NCBI GenBank assembly: GCA_020152595.1
Contig: JAIGNY010000335.1
Location: forward strand, 530,001 to 594,000
From: Chiridota heheva
Taxonomy: Eukaryota > Echinodermata > Holothuroidea > Apodida > Chiridotidae
Length of the DNA: 64,000 nucleotides
Direction of reading: 5' to 3'
The translations under genes and the position numbers were made by a program. The notes beneath the pieces were generated by a model. The model was not told the origin of the DNA. It searched no databases and saw only the letters and a list, made by a program, of their open reading frames with translations. Below, piece after piece: positions 13,162 to 24,572 of the stretch. Numbering within the stretch: position 1 is the stretch's first letter; every line of letters starts with the position of its first letter.

Positions 13162-13235
13162 AGCTTCACAACTCGAAGAATGGGCGAAGCAACCAACGGT
13201 GCTCAGAGAGAGATCGCCGTCTCCATTTTCTCCAG
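13162..13235 (+). CDS. Exon 3 of uncharacterised gene
   Basis: The acceptor CATGTCACAG lies before 13162 and the donor CTCCAG|GTGTGC after 13235. The first base completes the AG left by the previous exon to give AGA. The following 24 codons read SQLEEWAKQ near the start and RERSPSPFSP near the end, leaving one spare G that combines with the next exon's AA to give GAA. The exon is short, but both junctions agree in phase with independently defined neighbours, which is the main support. SPSP sites suggest proline-directed phosphorylation (inference). Confidence 0.65.
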
Positions 13236-13257
13236 GTGTGCTTTTCTTCTGAAATCT

Positions 13258-13320
13258 CTCCCCATTCACCATGCTGCACCCCATTTGCCATGCCATCCTC
13301 ATTTACTATACCTACTCCTC
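13258..13320 (+). repeat. Left stub of the CCATGCC/ACCCCAT minisatellite
   Basis: Three to four degenerate units of the CACCATGC/ACCCCATTTGCCATGCC type, cut off abruptly at about 13315 by the LINE that follows. The same unit resumes at 14029 on the other side of the LINE and forms a large array at 14750. Confidence 0.7.
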
Positions 13321-14028
13321 CGTAAACTCCTTTCGCCCGCCCTCTACAGGAAAAGTATTCTTTTCTTCTGGATACTCAGCCATGTTGACATCCCTGGCAA
13401 TGACAGGGCTGATGCAGCAGCTAAACTTGCCCTCAACCTCCCCCTACCCCATTTCCCAAAACCCTTTCTGACATCAAACCACTTATTGCTTCCCTTGTTC
13501 GTGACCTCTGGAAAACGTCATGAGACTCCCAAATTGATAACAAACTCCACCTCATCTAGTCCACCACTCCGATCAAACCCGTCTTACAGGTATAATAGGC
13601 CACACCCACCTCACTCACTCTCACCTTCTTATTGGCTCCCCCCAACCCCTCTGCAATAGTTGCCATTGCACCCTCACAGTCCATCACATTCTCCTTGCTT
13701 GCCCCCTGTACAACCTTCCCAGAGCTTCCCTCTCTCCCCACAACTCAACAGTCAAGTACTTCCAGAAAAACCCTGCAGACAAAATTATCTCCTTCCTTCA
13801 TTGTGCTTCCCTCTTTAACCATATTTAGTCCTCCTCTCCCACCCTCGTCTCTCTACTTTGTTTTTTTTAACCTCCTTTCTCTATCACAGCTTTCTGACTT
13901 TTAGTTCTCGTGTTTCTTTCAATCTCCCCTTGTTTTCTTTCCTTCCTACCTCTAGAATCATCCATTTAACCTCTCAGGCACAATTTGACCCTCGTTGTTG
14001 TGGTGCCGTTGAGTCCTCATCATACAAA
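13316..14028 (+). mobile_element. 5'-truncated LINE, same family as 5575-6640
   Basis: Begins inside the RNase H region: CTCCGTAAACTCC..., a FFWILSHVDIPGNDRADAAA motif at about 13355-13415, then LALNLPLPHF. It continues through the same 3' region as the copy at 5575-6640 and ends in the shared terminal block 'CACAATTTGACCCTCGTTG...GTGCCGTTGA' with a CATACAAACC tail. Several frameshifts and stops make it inactive. It is inserted in an intron and inside a minisatellite. Confidence 0.85.
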
Positions 14029-14160
14029 CCCATCCCATGTACCATACTCCACCCCATTTACCATGCCACATCCATATACAATGCCTCACCCCATTTGTGA
14101 TGCTTTATCCCATTAACAAGGTCTCACCCAATTTTACCAAGTTGCCCTACCCCAATATAC
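14029..14160 (+). repeat. Degenerate CCATGCC/ACCCCAT minisatellite, right of LINE
   Basis: Imperfect units such as 'accatactccaccccattt', 'accatgccacatccatat' and 'gcctcaccccatttg'. These are the continuation of the stub to the left of the LINE. Confidence 0.65.
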
Positions 14161-14589
14161 CTCTCTGAGTAAGGAAATAGACTAGTCCACCATAGCAACA
14201 CGGTAACTACAGGAGGGGCAAACAAATCTCAAATCCGTACTCTAATCAATCATGCATGTGGCCTGCCACAAGCTTTGATCCATCTATGGCACTTCTCCAG
14301 ATCTCCTAGTTTTTTAGCAAAAGGAATAAAAACAAGTTTTGTTCACCATCTTGTCTGTCACTCAGTTTGTGTGTGCAAAAATTTGTTTTGTGCAGTGTAT
14401 TGCATTGACTGCATGAGTTGCGCCGCAAGCTATCTTGACTGTACCTGTACCGTGTAGGATTTTTGCTCCACTTAGTTACGCAATTATTGTTGCGGTGATT
14501 GGTTCTTGCAAATTCTTTTGGTGATTGGTTGAAAAAGCTGTCAATCCACCAACTCAGAGAGGTCAATTACAATACCTAGCCCCATTTAC

Positions 14590-14728
14590 CCCGGGAGGGG
14601 TTACACTTAAATGAGGTATTGCTAAAAACTATATCTGTGCCACCCAAGCAGATGTCTTTTTTGCATCATTCTTATAGTGCGGGTGTCTTTTTTTGTCTTT
14701 TCAGTTTCGTAGTGTAGGTCCCAAAAAT
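14590..14728 (-). repeat. Dispersed repeat fragment, copy 2
   Basis: Reverse complement matches the repeat at 1470-1825: 'gggacctacactacgaaa', 'gatgcaaaaaagacatctgct', 'gggtggcacagatata' and a terminal GGGG/CCCC-rich end, in the same order. It is non-coding. Confidence 0.5.
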
Positions 14729-14734
14729 GCCTTA

Positions 14735-15380
14735 TTCTATTTACCACAACCTATTCCAATTACCATACCTAATCCCATTTACCATGCCTCACCCCATTTA
14801 CCATGCCCCACCCCATTTACCATGCTTCACCCCATTTACCATGCTTCACCCCATCTACCATGCTACACCCCATCTACCATGCCCACCACATCTACCATGC
14901 CCACCCCATCTACCATGCCCACCCCATCATGCCCACCCCATCCATGCCCACCCCATCTACCATGCCCACCCCATTATCCCATTTACCATGCCCACCCCAT
15001 TATCCCATGCTTCACCCCATCTACCATGCCCACCCCATTCGCCATGCCCACCCCATTCGCAATGCCCACCCCATTCGCCATGCCCACCCCATTCGCCATG
15101 CCCACCCCATTCGCCATGCCCACCCCATTCGCCATGCCCACCCCATTGGCCATGCCCACCCCTATATGCCATGCCCACCCCTATATGCCATGCCCACCCC
15201 TATATGCCATGCCCACCCCTATATGCCATGCCCACCCCTATATGCCATGCCCACCCCTATATGCCATGCCCACCCCTATATGCCATGCCCACCCCTATAT
15301 GCCATGCCCACCCTTATATGCCATGCCCACCCCTATATGCCATGCCCACCCTTTTATGCCATGCCCTACCTTATATGCCT
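14735..15380. repeat. 18-19-bp minisatellite, two subfamilies
   Basis: The left part (to about 15145) has units of the form CCATGCCCACCCCATYNR. From about 15025 the repeat is a regular 18-mer ATTCGCCATGCCCACCCC, and from about 15160 it is a 19-mer CTATATGCCATGCCCACCC. The left edge is the most diverged. The Pro/His/Met-rich open frames on both strands are repeat artefacts. The array lies in the intron between exons 13162-13235 and 15941-16015. Confidence 0.93.
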
Positions 15381-15940
15381 CCACTTCATCATGTTCTGAT
15401 TAACATTCTCTGGTTATAAATACTTAAGATTCCCCAAAAATTCCTAGTTTTGAAGCTCAAATTGCTCTAGTTATGATGTAAACCAAAAGATTGATAATTT
15501 ATTCCATTGTTGAAACTGATCTTGGTTGAAATTGTAGTTTATGAATTAATGGAAGATTTGAAAGTTTTCCAATTTGCCCAAGGATTATCAAAGTTCATCC
15601 TCTTTTTGAGTCATTGGCTGGATTTGATACAGCTCAAACATTAGGCAGGATTTCTGTAGGGAATTCTCCCCCCCCCCCCTTCCCTCCTTTCATCCTCCAC
15701 TAGTGAGCCACAACCCAAACTTTTCCCTGATTGAAATCTTTAGTCATTTTGTGTATCTTAGCGTGATTAATCACCCCACTTTTGGTAGGCAAATTTGTCA
15801 CTTTGTCTTTCCCCCTCCCCCCACACATACACCCACTTTCAGTAGGCAAGCTCATGATACACCTTCATTGAATTCTTTTGAACCTGGTACATAGTTATTG
15901 TAATTAATATGTAAATATTAATTTGCATTTTATATCATAG
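15381..15940. other. Intron sequence
   Basis: Unique-looking intron with C/T-rich patches near 15667-15695 and 15810-15825. No gene is seen. Confidence 0.5.
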
Positions 15941-16015
15941 AACGACCTAAAACTGCTATTGAAGAAAGACTGACTGGGCAAGGAAAAAATCTTCCACCAA
16001 GGCCATACACCACAG
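15941..16015 (+). CDS. Exon 4 of uncharacterised gene
   Basis: The acceptor ATATCATAG lies before 15941 and the donor ACCACAG|GTAAAA after 16015. Two leading bases complete the G left by exon 3 (GAA), and one spare G joins the GG of the next exon. The peptide begins RPKTAIEERLTGQGK and ends LPPRPYTT, proline-rich with alternating charge. Both phases fit, and the frame is open only in this reading. Confidence 0.7.
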
Positions 16016-16128
16016 GTAAAAGAAAAAGTGTCACTTTTAAAATCATGTCTTACCCGGTCAATAATCTTTCAGTGTTCATGTTGTTGTAGCTAACTCCATG
16101 AATTTAGGATTGAGTAGAAATACTACTT

Positions 16129-16419
16129 AAGAGGTGCTGTGGCTCAGTGGGTAAGGAGTCATGCTCGTATTCGAGAGGTACCGAGTTCGATTCCCGTCAT
16201 GAGCGCTGCATTGTGTCCTTGAGCAAGACACTTTACTCCACTTGCTTTAGTCCATTTAGCTGTAAAATGAGTACCAGCACTGCTGGGGAGTAAATCTGCG
16301 ATGGACTGGCTTTCCGTCCAGGGGGAGCAATGTACTCTCACCCGCTTACGCCATGGAAACCGGGGATAAGCAACGGCTCAATGAGCCTAATGGCTTGGAT
16401 GGGTTTAGCTTTTTAAAAT
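16129..16419 (+). mobile_element. tRNA-derived SINE, nearly complete, with target-site duplication
   Basis: A box-A-like TGGCTCAGTGG is at 16140-16150 and a box-B-like AGTTCGATTCC at 16184-16194, the spacing of a tRNA-type pol III promoter. The body then contains 'gagcaagacactttactcc', 'accagcactgctggggagt' and 'gcgatggactggc', shared with a second copy at 36920-37160. The octamer TACTACTT flanks the element at 16121-16128 and 16420-16427, which fits a target-site duplication. The T-rich/A-rich tail is short. I do not assign a named SINE family. Confidence 0.85.
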
Positions 16420-17414
16420 TACTACTTTACAAGTGTTAGTTATTTCAAGGCCAACTCTGCTTGCATTATAAGCAGATCAGGCTAGGTATCATTGTGTGAA
16501 CATTAGTACATAAAGACCACCTATTTCTTGCCCAAAGTGAGTTATGCTACTTATACTCTTATAGAGCCTAAAGCATGGAAGTTGGTAACATTGGAGGCAA
16601 TTTTCATACATAATTTTGACCCAAGCTGTGTATTTTGTAAGTGAGGTAAGCTGGAGGGGGGGGAGGGGAATCTGTACATATAATGCAGAGAAAGATAAAA
16701 AAGTACATCACTTACATTAGCATGAAAAACAAAGATTGATTTTTGTTTGCACTTTGAATATCACATTAGAGAATATAGTTACAGTGTGTTTGATAATGTA
16801 CTGCGTTTTGGCAGGGGTCTACAAATCACTCAGCCGGCTGCATGGGGCAACCAAATATCAGATCAGAGCAACCATCATTTTTGCTGGGTCTGCATGTCGG
16901 ACAACCAAATTTTGAGCACAGTTTGTATTAAACATACATGCACAAAGAATTTTCAGGGCAGCCTAATATTCTTTCTGGACAAAAAGAAGTGCAAAAGTCA
17001 ATGCCCGGTGGACAAAATGCCTTCATGTTGATTTGTCAAACCCTGATTTTTGCTGACCAATGATTTGACAAAGTGACCTCTCTGCTGAAAGTAGAGGTGT
17101 ATTTGTCGGTGTCCCTAAAATAATTGATTACTGCTCTTGAATAATGGACATCTGTACTACAAGAATCAACTTTGAGATCAAATATCAGCTGCTTTCATGC
17201 TGCTAGTATTTTGTACTTTAATTTGTATAATTAGTAGCTTAATTTTAAAGATGAATATTTATATCTCCTAGTGGAAACACCTTTTTTGTTTATAACAATC
17301 ATCAAAATATGATAACATTTAGGCAAATTTTTCCAAATTGGCAACAAATTATGTCCCAACTTTTCAGTCTTGTGCCCTTTTAACGACATATGTAAATCCT
17401 TTCCTTTCAACCAG
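16420..17414. other. Intron sequence
   Basis: Contains a poly-G patch near 16655-16670 and a fragment at about 16800-17060 ('cagccggctgcatggggcaacc', 'gacaaccaaatttt') that resembles 33490-33690 in its 'gacaaccaaa' and 'gtttg...acaaatc' phrases. This may be a decayed interspersed repeat. No exon is seen. Confidence 0.4.
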
Positions 17415-17708
17415 GGGGTTTTAGAACACCATCAAGAAAACCCCCTCAGCCCTCTGGTTTCATGTGGGTGAAGATGAAAAAAGATGGCGCCATGGTTAAA
17501 GACATCAGCTTCCGAAAAATTACTGATGAAATTCATGACTACTGGGAAAAGGAGGATAAAAAGGATCGAGAAAGGAAACGCCGGGCAAAAAGTGAGAACA
17601 TAAAGCGGCATCAGTCTTTTCCTGGCCAGTGGTTGAGCTTTTCTGGTGGCGCTTTTGAGGAACTTGACAACGATGGTGGCAGCGGTGGGATGATTGAAGC
17701 CTTTGCAG
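17415..17708 (+). CDS. Exon 5 of uncharacterised gene
   Basis: The acceptor TTTCAACCAG precedes 17415 and the donor TTTGCAG|GTTTGT follows 17708. The two leading bases complete the preceding G. About 97 codons: FRTPSRKPPQPSGF, then a charged helix-like segment (WVKMKKDG, ISFRKITDEIHDYW, EKEDKKDRERKRRAK), then QWLSFSGGAF and a Gly/Asp-rich tail (DNDGGSGG). This is the most protein-like of the upstream exons. It ends with one spare G, which does not fit the phase-0 start at 21913, so an exon between them is missing or the gene ends differently. No family is recognised. Confidence 0.75.
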
Positions 17709-20300
17709 GTTTGTACTAAGATGTAATGACGAAGCAGTCAGATCAGATTTTTCAGCATTTTAGCTTAATTTGAGTCAGAAAAATTTAATACCTATACTTG
17801 GGGAATTATACCTGCTTCGTGGCTCTAAACCACCTCTATGCAGCTCTCGGTCATACATATCACGCTCCTAAACTGTCCTCTCTTTGCCCTCCACAGAGCG
17901 CCGTAACCCCTCTAAAGCAATCAAAAGCTCTTCCATAAACCCCTCCTCTTTAAAGTTTCTCTCCTTTATTTGCCATCTTAAGTACACCCAATCATCTGAC
18001 CCCCTACCCCAGGGGAGCCCTTCACCTGTATTACTCTACTTCATTTAACCTCTCTTTGAATGCACCTTTTGTAACTTGAAACAATTTCACCTCTGTAGCA
18101 CAACAAACCCTTTGGCGACGTATCTTATCAATCAATCATAAGACTTATCGCATGTACCTAAATATTACTAAATCAACTATCTAACCACAGCTTTAACTAG
18201 AATTATAGTACTCTGCAGAGCATATGCCTCCGCCCCCTGTTCATCACCATCCGGAATACAATCTACATCAGAAATCCTAGGCCCACCAAGTTATAACCCT
18301 AAACAATTTCTATCTCACTGTTGATCTGTATTGCCATTCGCATTCTAGATACTTGAGGATTTACCCTCTGATCGTTCTTTTCAGTTTTATTCAAGCACTC
18401 ATTGTTTGAGCTCAATTCAACCAAGATTCACATTCCATCCTTTTGACTTTCATGCAAGAAGCCAATTGTTTTGATTCTCTTTGATACCAAAAATCACCTC
18501 ATCTGATTTTCTTACTTAGAGTCCAGAAAATTGATTGTTTTGAATTCTTTTCACTGCATGAATTCATTAATTAGGACATTCCATTGAAATCCATTAAAAA
18601 GTTTTAACTATATAAGTCTTCATAGATCTCTTCTTAAAATATCCTTACCCATGAATTTCTGCCTTCCCTTGTTCCAATAAGTCCTACATTTGAATCACTG
18701 CTTTCTGAAACAGTAACAAAACCACACACCAAATCTAAACAAAATCCATTCTCCAGTTATTGAGATATCTTGATGATAAACAAACAGAGGCGAAAACATA
18801 ACCTCTGTCTAAGTTTGTTGGCGAAGGTAACTAAAGGACAAGTTCATTTTGTAGAATGGAGAACAACAAAATAAATGAACTGGTGAAGAAAATGTTCAAA
18901 AATCTTATTCTGCCCTGGAAATATTTAAGATCAAAGTTCTGTAGATTTGTGTAGAAGTGACTGAAATCAGACTCTGTGACATCAGATACTCACTTTGTTC
19001 TCAGAATTGTGTTGATATATTTGCTGCATTGTTTTTACTCGTAACCATTGAAAGTATTAGAAGATTATGTAGAAGATTGAATCGGTAATTTCCAGAATAC
19101 TAATTTAAATAATGTAAGATGGCCGAAATTCATGTGTCCATAATGGACCAATCGTATACTAGAGGAATCTTATTGACCAATCAAATACTGGAGGAATCTT
19201 GGCAGTCTGCACAATTCACGCACTGTATGGGACCAAGCATATGAAACAAAATGTTTTCAAGTGCACGTATCATATGTGCGTTATACATAAAGATAATTTG
19301 CGAGCATATTACTGCTTACAATTTTTTCATCAAAACTGCACCTGATTGGCTGGGAAACAGGAAAAATTCCCCCAGCATTTGATTGGTTGAAATACTAAAG
19401 AAATCATGTTTGGCTAAACTCGGTTTGAAAAGATGTATAACAAAGTTATTGTGACTTACCACCAGAAGGAATTCTGAAAAAGTAATTTGATGTAAAAGAA
19501 ATAAGAAATTAAATTTCAAGTAAATAATTTGATAGGAAAGTGAGGATGTGATGTCACGTTCTATACCAGTCAATTCCACACAAATTTGGTATAACTTTTA
19601 AAATTTGATATCTCCTGAACAGAATGACGAGAAAGGTTCTTCACCTGTCTGTTTATCTCTGATCAAACACACCACTGGACTAATCCTTTATAATTAAATC
19701 TTGCTATTAGCAGGCACTAAGTAATCAGATTGCAAATATGTTGTCAGGATTACAAGGCGGAAAGGAATTCAGTTATCCTTTCTGCAAATTAAGAGCTATT
19801 TTAATCAACTTCATGTAGTGACCAGAAATTGTGCTTCCTTGGAAGTTAAAGCTTTTAGGTTTAAGCCATTGATTAGTATTTGAGGTTTCGATGATGCATT
19901 TTACTCTAACAGTGTAACTGGATAACTTGAAGTTACTGTGGAAAAAATGTTGTGAAATATGTTGTAGAAGTTTTGAGTGAATTTTGTTTCACTCTTGTGA
20001 TGTCGTTCATAATGAAGAATTTAACCAATGGATTTATGTATGTTAGTTACAGTTAACTTATAGTGCTTTAGAGTGGTACTACTGTGGACTTTTGAAGTTG
20101 GCAATTTGTTGTTCAGACTGAGAGCAATAGCGAGCTTAATTGCTGAAAACATGATTTTATTATTCTATGTCCTTCAGCCTAGTCCATTTGAGAATTATTT
20201 TCTGTGAAAAAAATGTTGAAAATGATATATTATGAGAGACAACTTTGCGACATTAGATACATCTGAGATATTTGATAAAGATGGAGTTGAGTTCTCTGTG
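17709..20300. other. Intron or intergenic sequence, no exon confirmed
   Basis: An exon with a 2-base start and phase-0 end would be needed here to connect 17708 to 21913. An acceptor-like CCCTCCACAG occurs before 17897 with an open frame to about 18050, but no matching donor was found. The rest is AT-rich with repeat-like phrases ('atatctcctgaac' at about 19608) related to the inverted-repeat elements further right. Confidence 0.4.
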
Positions 20301-20309
20301 TGAGTGTCA

Positions 20310-20440
20310 AAAGATTATTTCATGAAAAGACTTTAAAAGGGGGTGATCATTTAAAGATTGGTTCATGGAAAGACTTTAAAAGAGGGTGATCATTTAAAGA
20401 TTGTTTCATGGAAAGACTTAAAAGGGGTAATCATTTAAGG
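20310..20440. repeat. 43-bp tandem repeat, three copies
   Basis: The unit is GATTGTTTCATGGAAAGACT, then TTAAAAGGGGGTGATCATTTAAA. Three successive copies have small differences, and they lie just before the 24-bp array. Confidence 0.8.
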
Positions 20441-20475
20441 CAATTTTTTGGGAGCAACTGTTCATTCAGAAACTT

Positions 20476-21660
20476 TTACTGTTCAAAGATTTGACTGTTT
20501 TACTGTTTGAAGATTTGACTGTTTTTACCGTTTTACTGTTTGAAGAATTGGCTGTTTTACTGTTTGAAGATTGAACTGTTTTACTGTTTGAAGATTGAAC
20601 TGTTTTACTGTTTGAAGATTAAACTGTTTTACTGTTTGAAGATTGAACTGTTTTACTGTTTGAAGATTGAACTGTTTTACTGTTTGAAGATTGAACTGTT
20701 TTACTGTTTGAAGATTAAACTGTTTTACTGTTTGAAGATTGAACTGTTTTACTGTTTGAAGATTAAACTGTTTTACTGTTTGAAGATTGAACTGTTTTAC
20801 TGTTTGAAGATTGAACTGTTTTACTGTTTGAAGATTGAACTGTTTTACTGTTTGAAGATTGAACTGTTTTACTGTTTGAAGATTGAACTGTTTTACTGTT
20901 TGAAGATTAAACTGTTTTACTGTTTGAAGATTAAACTGTTTTACTGTTTGAAGATTAAACTGTTTTACTGTTTGAAGATTGAACTGTTTTACTGTTTGAA
21001 GATTGAACTGTTTTACTGTTTGAAGATTAAACTGTTTTACTGTTTGAAGATTAGACTGTTTTACTGTTTGAAGATTGAACTGTTTTACTGTTTGAAGATT
21101 GAACTGTTTTACTGTTTGAAGATTGAACTGTTTTACTGTTTGAAGATTGAACTGTTTTACTGTTTGAAGATTGAACTGTTTTACTGTTTGAAGATTGAAC
21201 TGTTTTACTGTTTGAAGATTTGACTGTTTTACTGTTTGAAGATTGAACTGTTTTACTGTTTGAAGATTGAACTGTTTTACTGTTTGAAGATTAGACTGTT
21301 TTACTGTTTGAAGATTATACTGTTTTACTGTTTGAAGATTAGACTGTTTTACTGTTTGAAGATTAGACTGTTTTACTGTTTGAAGATTAAACTGTTTTAC
21401 TGTTTGAAGATTGAACTGTTTTACTGTTTGAAGATTGAACTGTTTTACTGTTTGAAGATTGAACTGTTTTACTGTTTGAAGATTAAACTGTTTTACTGTT
21501 TGAAGATTAAACTGTTTTACTGTTTGAAGATTAAACTGTTTTACTGTTTGAAGATTGAACTGTTTTACTGTTTGAAGATTAAACTGTTTTACTGTTTGAA
21601 GATTAGACTTTTACCATTTAAAGATTTGACTGTTTTACTGTTTGAAGATTTGACTGTTTT
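20476..21660. repeat. 24-bp minisatellite, about 49 copies
   Basis: The unit is TTGAACTGTTTTACTGTTTG plus AAGA. Copies are almost identical; the main variation is G/A/T in the TTGAAC/TTAAAC/TTAGAC position. The unit length is a multiple of three, so one plus-strand frame encodes an octapeptide repeat (ELFYCLKI/KLFYCLKI) without stop for hundreds of bases. There is no splice or start evidence that it is translated. It lies between exons 17415-17708 and 21913-22177. Confidence 0.96.
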
Positions 21661-21912
21661 ATGCAAGTCTCTGAAGGAATGAGAAAGTGTTTTAATCGAT
21701 GGCTGTTTAAAAAAGTTGGTTTCAGATTATGTTTGGAAGAAGTAATAGTGTAAAGGTTATTTGGGTATAATGGATGACTTTAAAGCTATGCACAAATATT
21801 ACGGCAATGCATATTCTGAATATCTATGGATTTAGCTGGTGGTTGGTGGAGTGACAGTTTAAAGTAGCTACCATATTGAATAAAAGAATAAATTGCACAT
21901 TTTTTGTCAAAG

Positions 21913-22177
21913 ATGGCTAACAAATATGGATTATGCTGTGATTGTCAGGCAAAGGTTAAATCAAATGATAGCAGTGTAAGCTTCAAATCTGCTTCAAAAA
22001 GGACGCCATCGAATACAGGGGAAAACCATTCCCTGCCTGAAATTGACTTATCTCGTGTGAAACATCATACTGGACCAATGATATTGCAGGATCTTATTCA
22101 AAAAGAAACTTTTCCTCCCAAACAAAGCTTAGTACTTCCCTTTGTTATAAAGGGGAAAAGAAAAATGCTATTTCACA
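21913..22177 (+). CDS. Exon 6, or first coding exon of a second gene
   Basis: The frame opens at an ATG in a good initiation context (CAAAGATGG, purine at -3 and G at +4). The AG just before it could alternatively be a splice acceptor. A stop at 21889 closes the frame upstream. The donor CACA|GTAAGTG at 22177 is strong. About 88 codons: MANKYGLCCDCQAKV at the start (a CCxxC cysteine cluster), Ser/Lys-rich middle, then HHTGPMILQDLI and PFVIKGKRKMLFH near the end. One spare A joins the next exon's GG to give AGG. The phase-0 start conflicts with the one-base end of 17708. No family is recognised. Confidence 0.65.
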
Positions 22178-22359
22178 GTAAGTGATGAGTTTTTGACATG
22201 ATGTTTAGCGGTATTATTTGGCATGGGTATGATGAAATAGTTTACTGACATGCAAAGGAAGACTTAAGTTTGTCAAATATCAACCAATTTCTTGGTGCGT
22301 TCTAAATTGTCTTACATGGTGTGATACATTGTCTTGATTGTGTGGTAGCTTTAATCATT

Positions 22360-23275
22360 TAAAAAAACTTGATTCATTGTCTTGAATACTCCCAGGAATT
22401 TGCTTAAACGGTTCATTTTATTTTCTTGAATGGTTTCATTTGCTGCCTTAAATGGTTCATTTTATTTTCTTGAATAGTTTCATTTGCTGCGTTGAATGGT
22501 TCATTTCCTTTTTTTTTATGGTTTCATTTGCTGTCTTGAACGGTTCATTTCATTTCCTTAAATGGTTTCATTTGCTGCATTAAACGGTTCATTCCATTTT
22601 GTTGAATGGTTTCATTTGCTGCATTGAACGGCCATTTCATCTTCTTGAATGGTTTCATTTGCTGCCTTAGACGGTTCATTTCATTTTCTTAATTGGTATT
22701 ATTTTCTGTCTTGAACGGTTCATTTCATTTTCCTGAATGGTATCATTTGCTGCCTTGAACACTTTATTTCATTCTCTTGAATGGTTTCATTTGCTGTCTT
22801 GATTGGTTCATTTCATTTTCTTGAATGGTTTCATTTGCTGCATTGAACGGTTCATTTCATCTTCTTGAATGATTTCATTTGCTGTTTTGAACGCTTCATT
22901 TTATTTTCTTGAATGATTTAATTTGCAGTCTTGAACGGTTTATTTTATTTTTGTGAATGGTTTCATTTGCTGTGTTGAACACTTCATTTCATTTTCTTGA
23001 ATGGTTTTATTTGCTGCGTTGAACGGTTTATTTCATTTTCTTGAATGGTATCATTTGCTGTCATGAACGGTTTATTTTATTTTTGTGAATGGTTTCATTT
23101 GCTGTGTTGAACACTTCATTTCATTTTCTTGAATGGTTTTATTTGCTGCGTTGAACGGTTTATTTCATTTTCTTGAATGGTATCATTTGCTGTCATGAAC
23201 GGTTTATTTTATTTTTGTGAATGGTTTCATTTGCTGCCTTGAACGGTTCATTTCATTTTTTTTCATTGGCTGCCT
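22360..23275. repeat. 44-bp minisatellite, about 20 diverged copies
   Basis: The unit approximates CTTGAACGGTTCATTTCATT, then TTCTTGAATGGTTTCATTTGCTGC. Half-units resemble each other (TGAACGGTTCATTT and TGAATGGTTTCATTT), suggesting origin from a shorter ~22-bp unit. An internal two-unit block near 22920-23030 is repeated at 23060-23170. It lies in the intron after exon 21913-22177. Confidence 0.9.
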
Positions 23276-24572
23276 TGAATGTTCCTAGTGTATTGTCTAG
23301 AATGGTTCTAAGATACCTGGTATAATAAATATTATTTCAATATAACAGTATGCAATTTATGTATTGATATCTTGATAATATCGTTATATTTCTGCCGATA
23401 CATCAATATTGTCTGATATTAAAAAAAAAAACATGAACTGTATGGACACATAGCAATAACACATACAATATGGCTATTCCACTGAAGGTGCCGTTAAACC
23501 CAAACATCCAACCTACCAAACAGTAATAACAACAATTTCTTACATGGTTCTTGTCCTGCACATCACAAAGAACAAACAAGCCCAAGGTTCTGATAAGTTG
23601 TATAAAAGAGAAATGGTCATAGAAGACAGCTTATTGACAGATCAACGTTTTTTTTTCATTTCAGTCTTTTGAAATTTGATATACATGCCGAAAAGTTTCT
23701 CTTTAAGCCTACCCACACCCGACACCTGAGTTAATCCTGAAAACTCAGGTATGACAATTACCAACCCGACTTCCTGTTCAGTGTATTGTGTTTTCACTCC
23801 AAACAATGATTGTTTATATGCCATTCCCATGCACACCACGGTCAAGTAGCCCAAGGCTATTTGTGTGTATTAAGTTTACACAAAGCCAGAGCTAAATAAG
23901 CAAGGCGCTTTTGTGATTGAAATCACTCATCTGTGTTAGGTGTCTTAGTGGATGAAGTTTGTTTTCAAACTGGTGATAAAAATAGCTGTGTATCACAATG
24001 CCTGAGATAATAATGTGCATTAACTGTGAATGATTGACGGACCATTTGTTCTAAGGAAAGATGTTGCTTCATGTAGGTAGTCTATGAACAGGTAGACTTG
24101 AGCTTAACTGGAAGAAAATTTGCTGTAAACCATGGAAACTACTCAAATTATGAATTTATTGGGCCTTATTGTAATCAATTATTTAACTGCTTTGTGAAAT
24201 TCTTGATCTTGACTTTTTTTCTTCTTTAAACCTTCACCAACATTCTTTGAACTGGAGCAGTTGAATATGAATATCCAGTATACCCTCAATCAAAAATTAG
24301 CAGGAGAAAAATAGTTTGATGATTTTTCAGTGACCAAATTTAGGACAGAATTGTAAAGAATGACAACTTTTGTAAATACATTAAAAATTCTTCAAAATTT
24401 TGAATTTGGATATCACAGGTGCTTTTGTCATGATTGAAGATTATTCTGTTTTAAATTTAAAGGTTTTTGGGGGGAATATAAAATACCCCACCTGTATACT
24501 GTATATATCTTTCAAGCTTTTAGGGATGTTAGCATGATCAAGCAAATTAATCCACCAGTGAGTAGCTGTTTA
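23276..24572. other. Intron sequence
   Basis: AT-rich intron with no exon, RNA gene or recognisable mobile element. Confidence 0.5.

Noticed and set aside
14693..15419. Pro/His/Met-rich open frames in several phases
   Set aside because: Produced by the 18-19-bp minisatellite.
17897..18050. Possible exon after the CCCTCCACAG acceptor
   Set aside because: The entry phase is compatible with 17708, but no donor in the right phase was found and the composition looks repeat-like.
21892..21912. Translation start upstream of ATG 21913
   Set aside because: A stop codon at 21889 and absence of another ATG leave 21913 as the only in-frame start.
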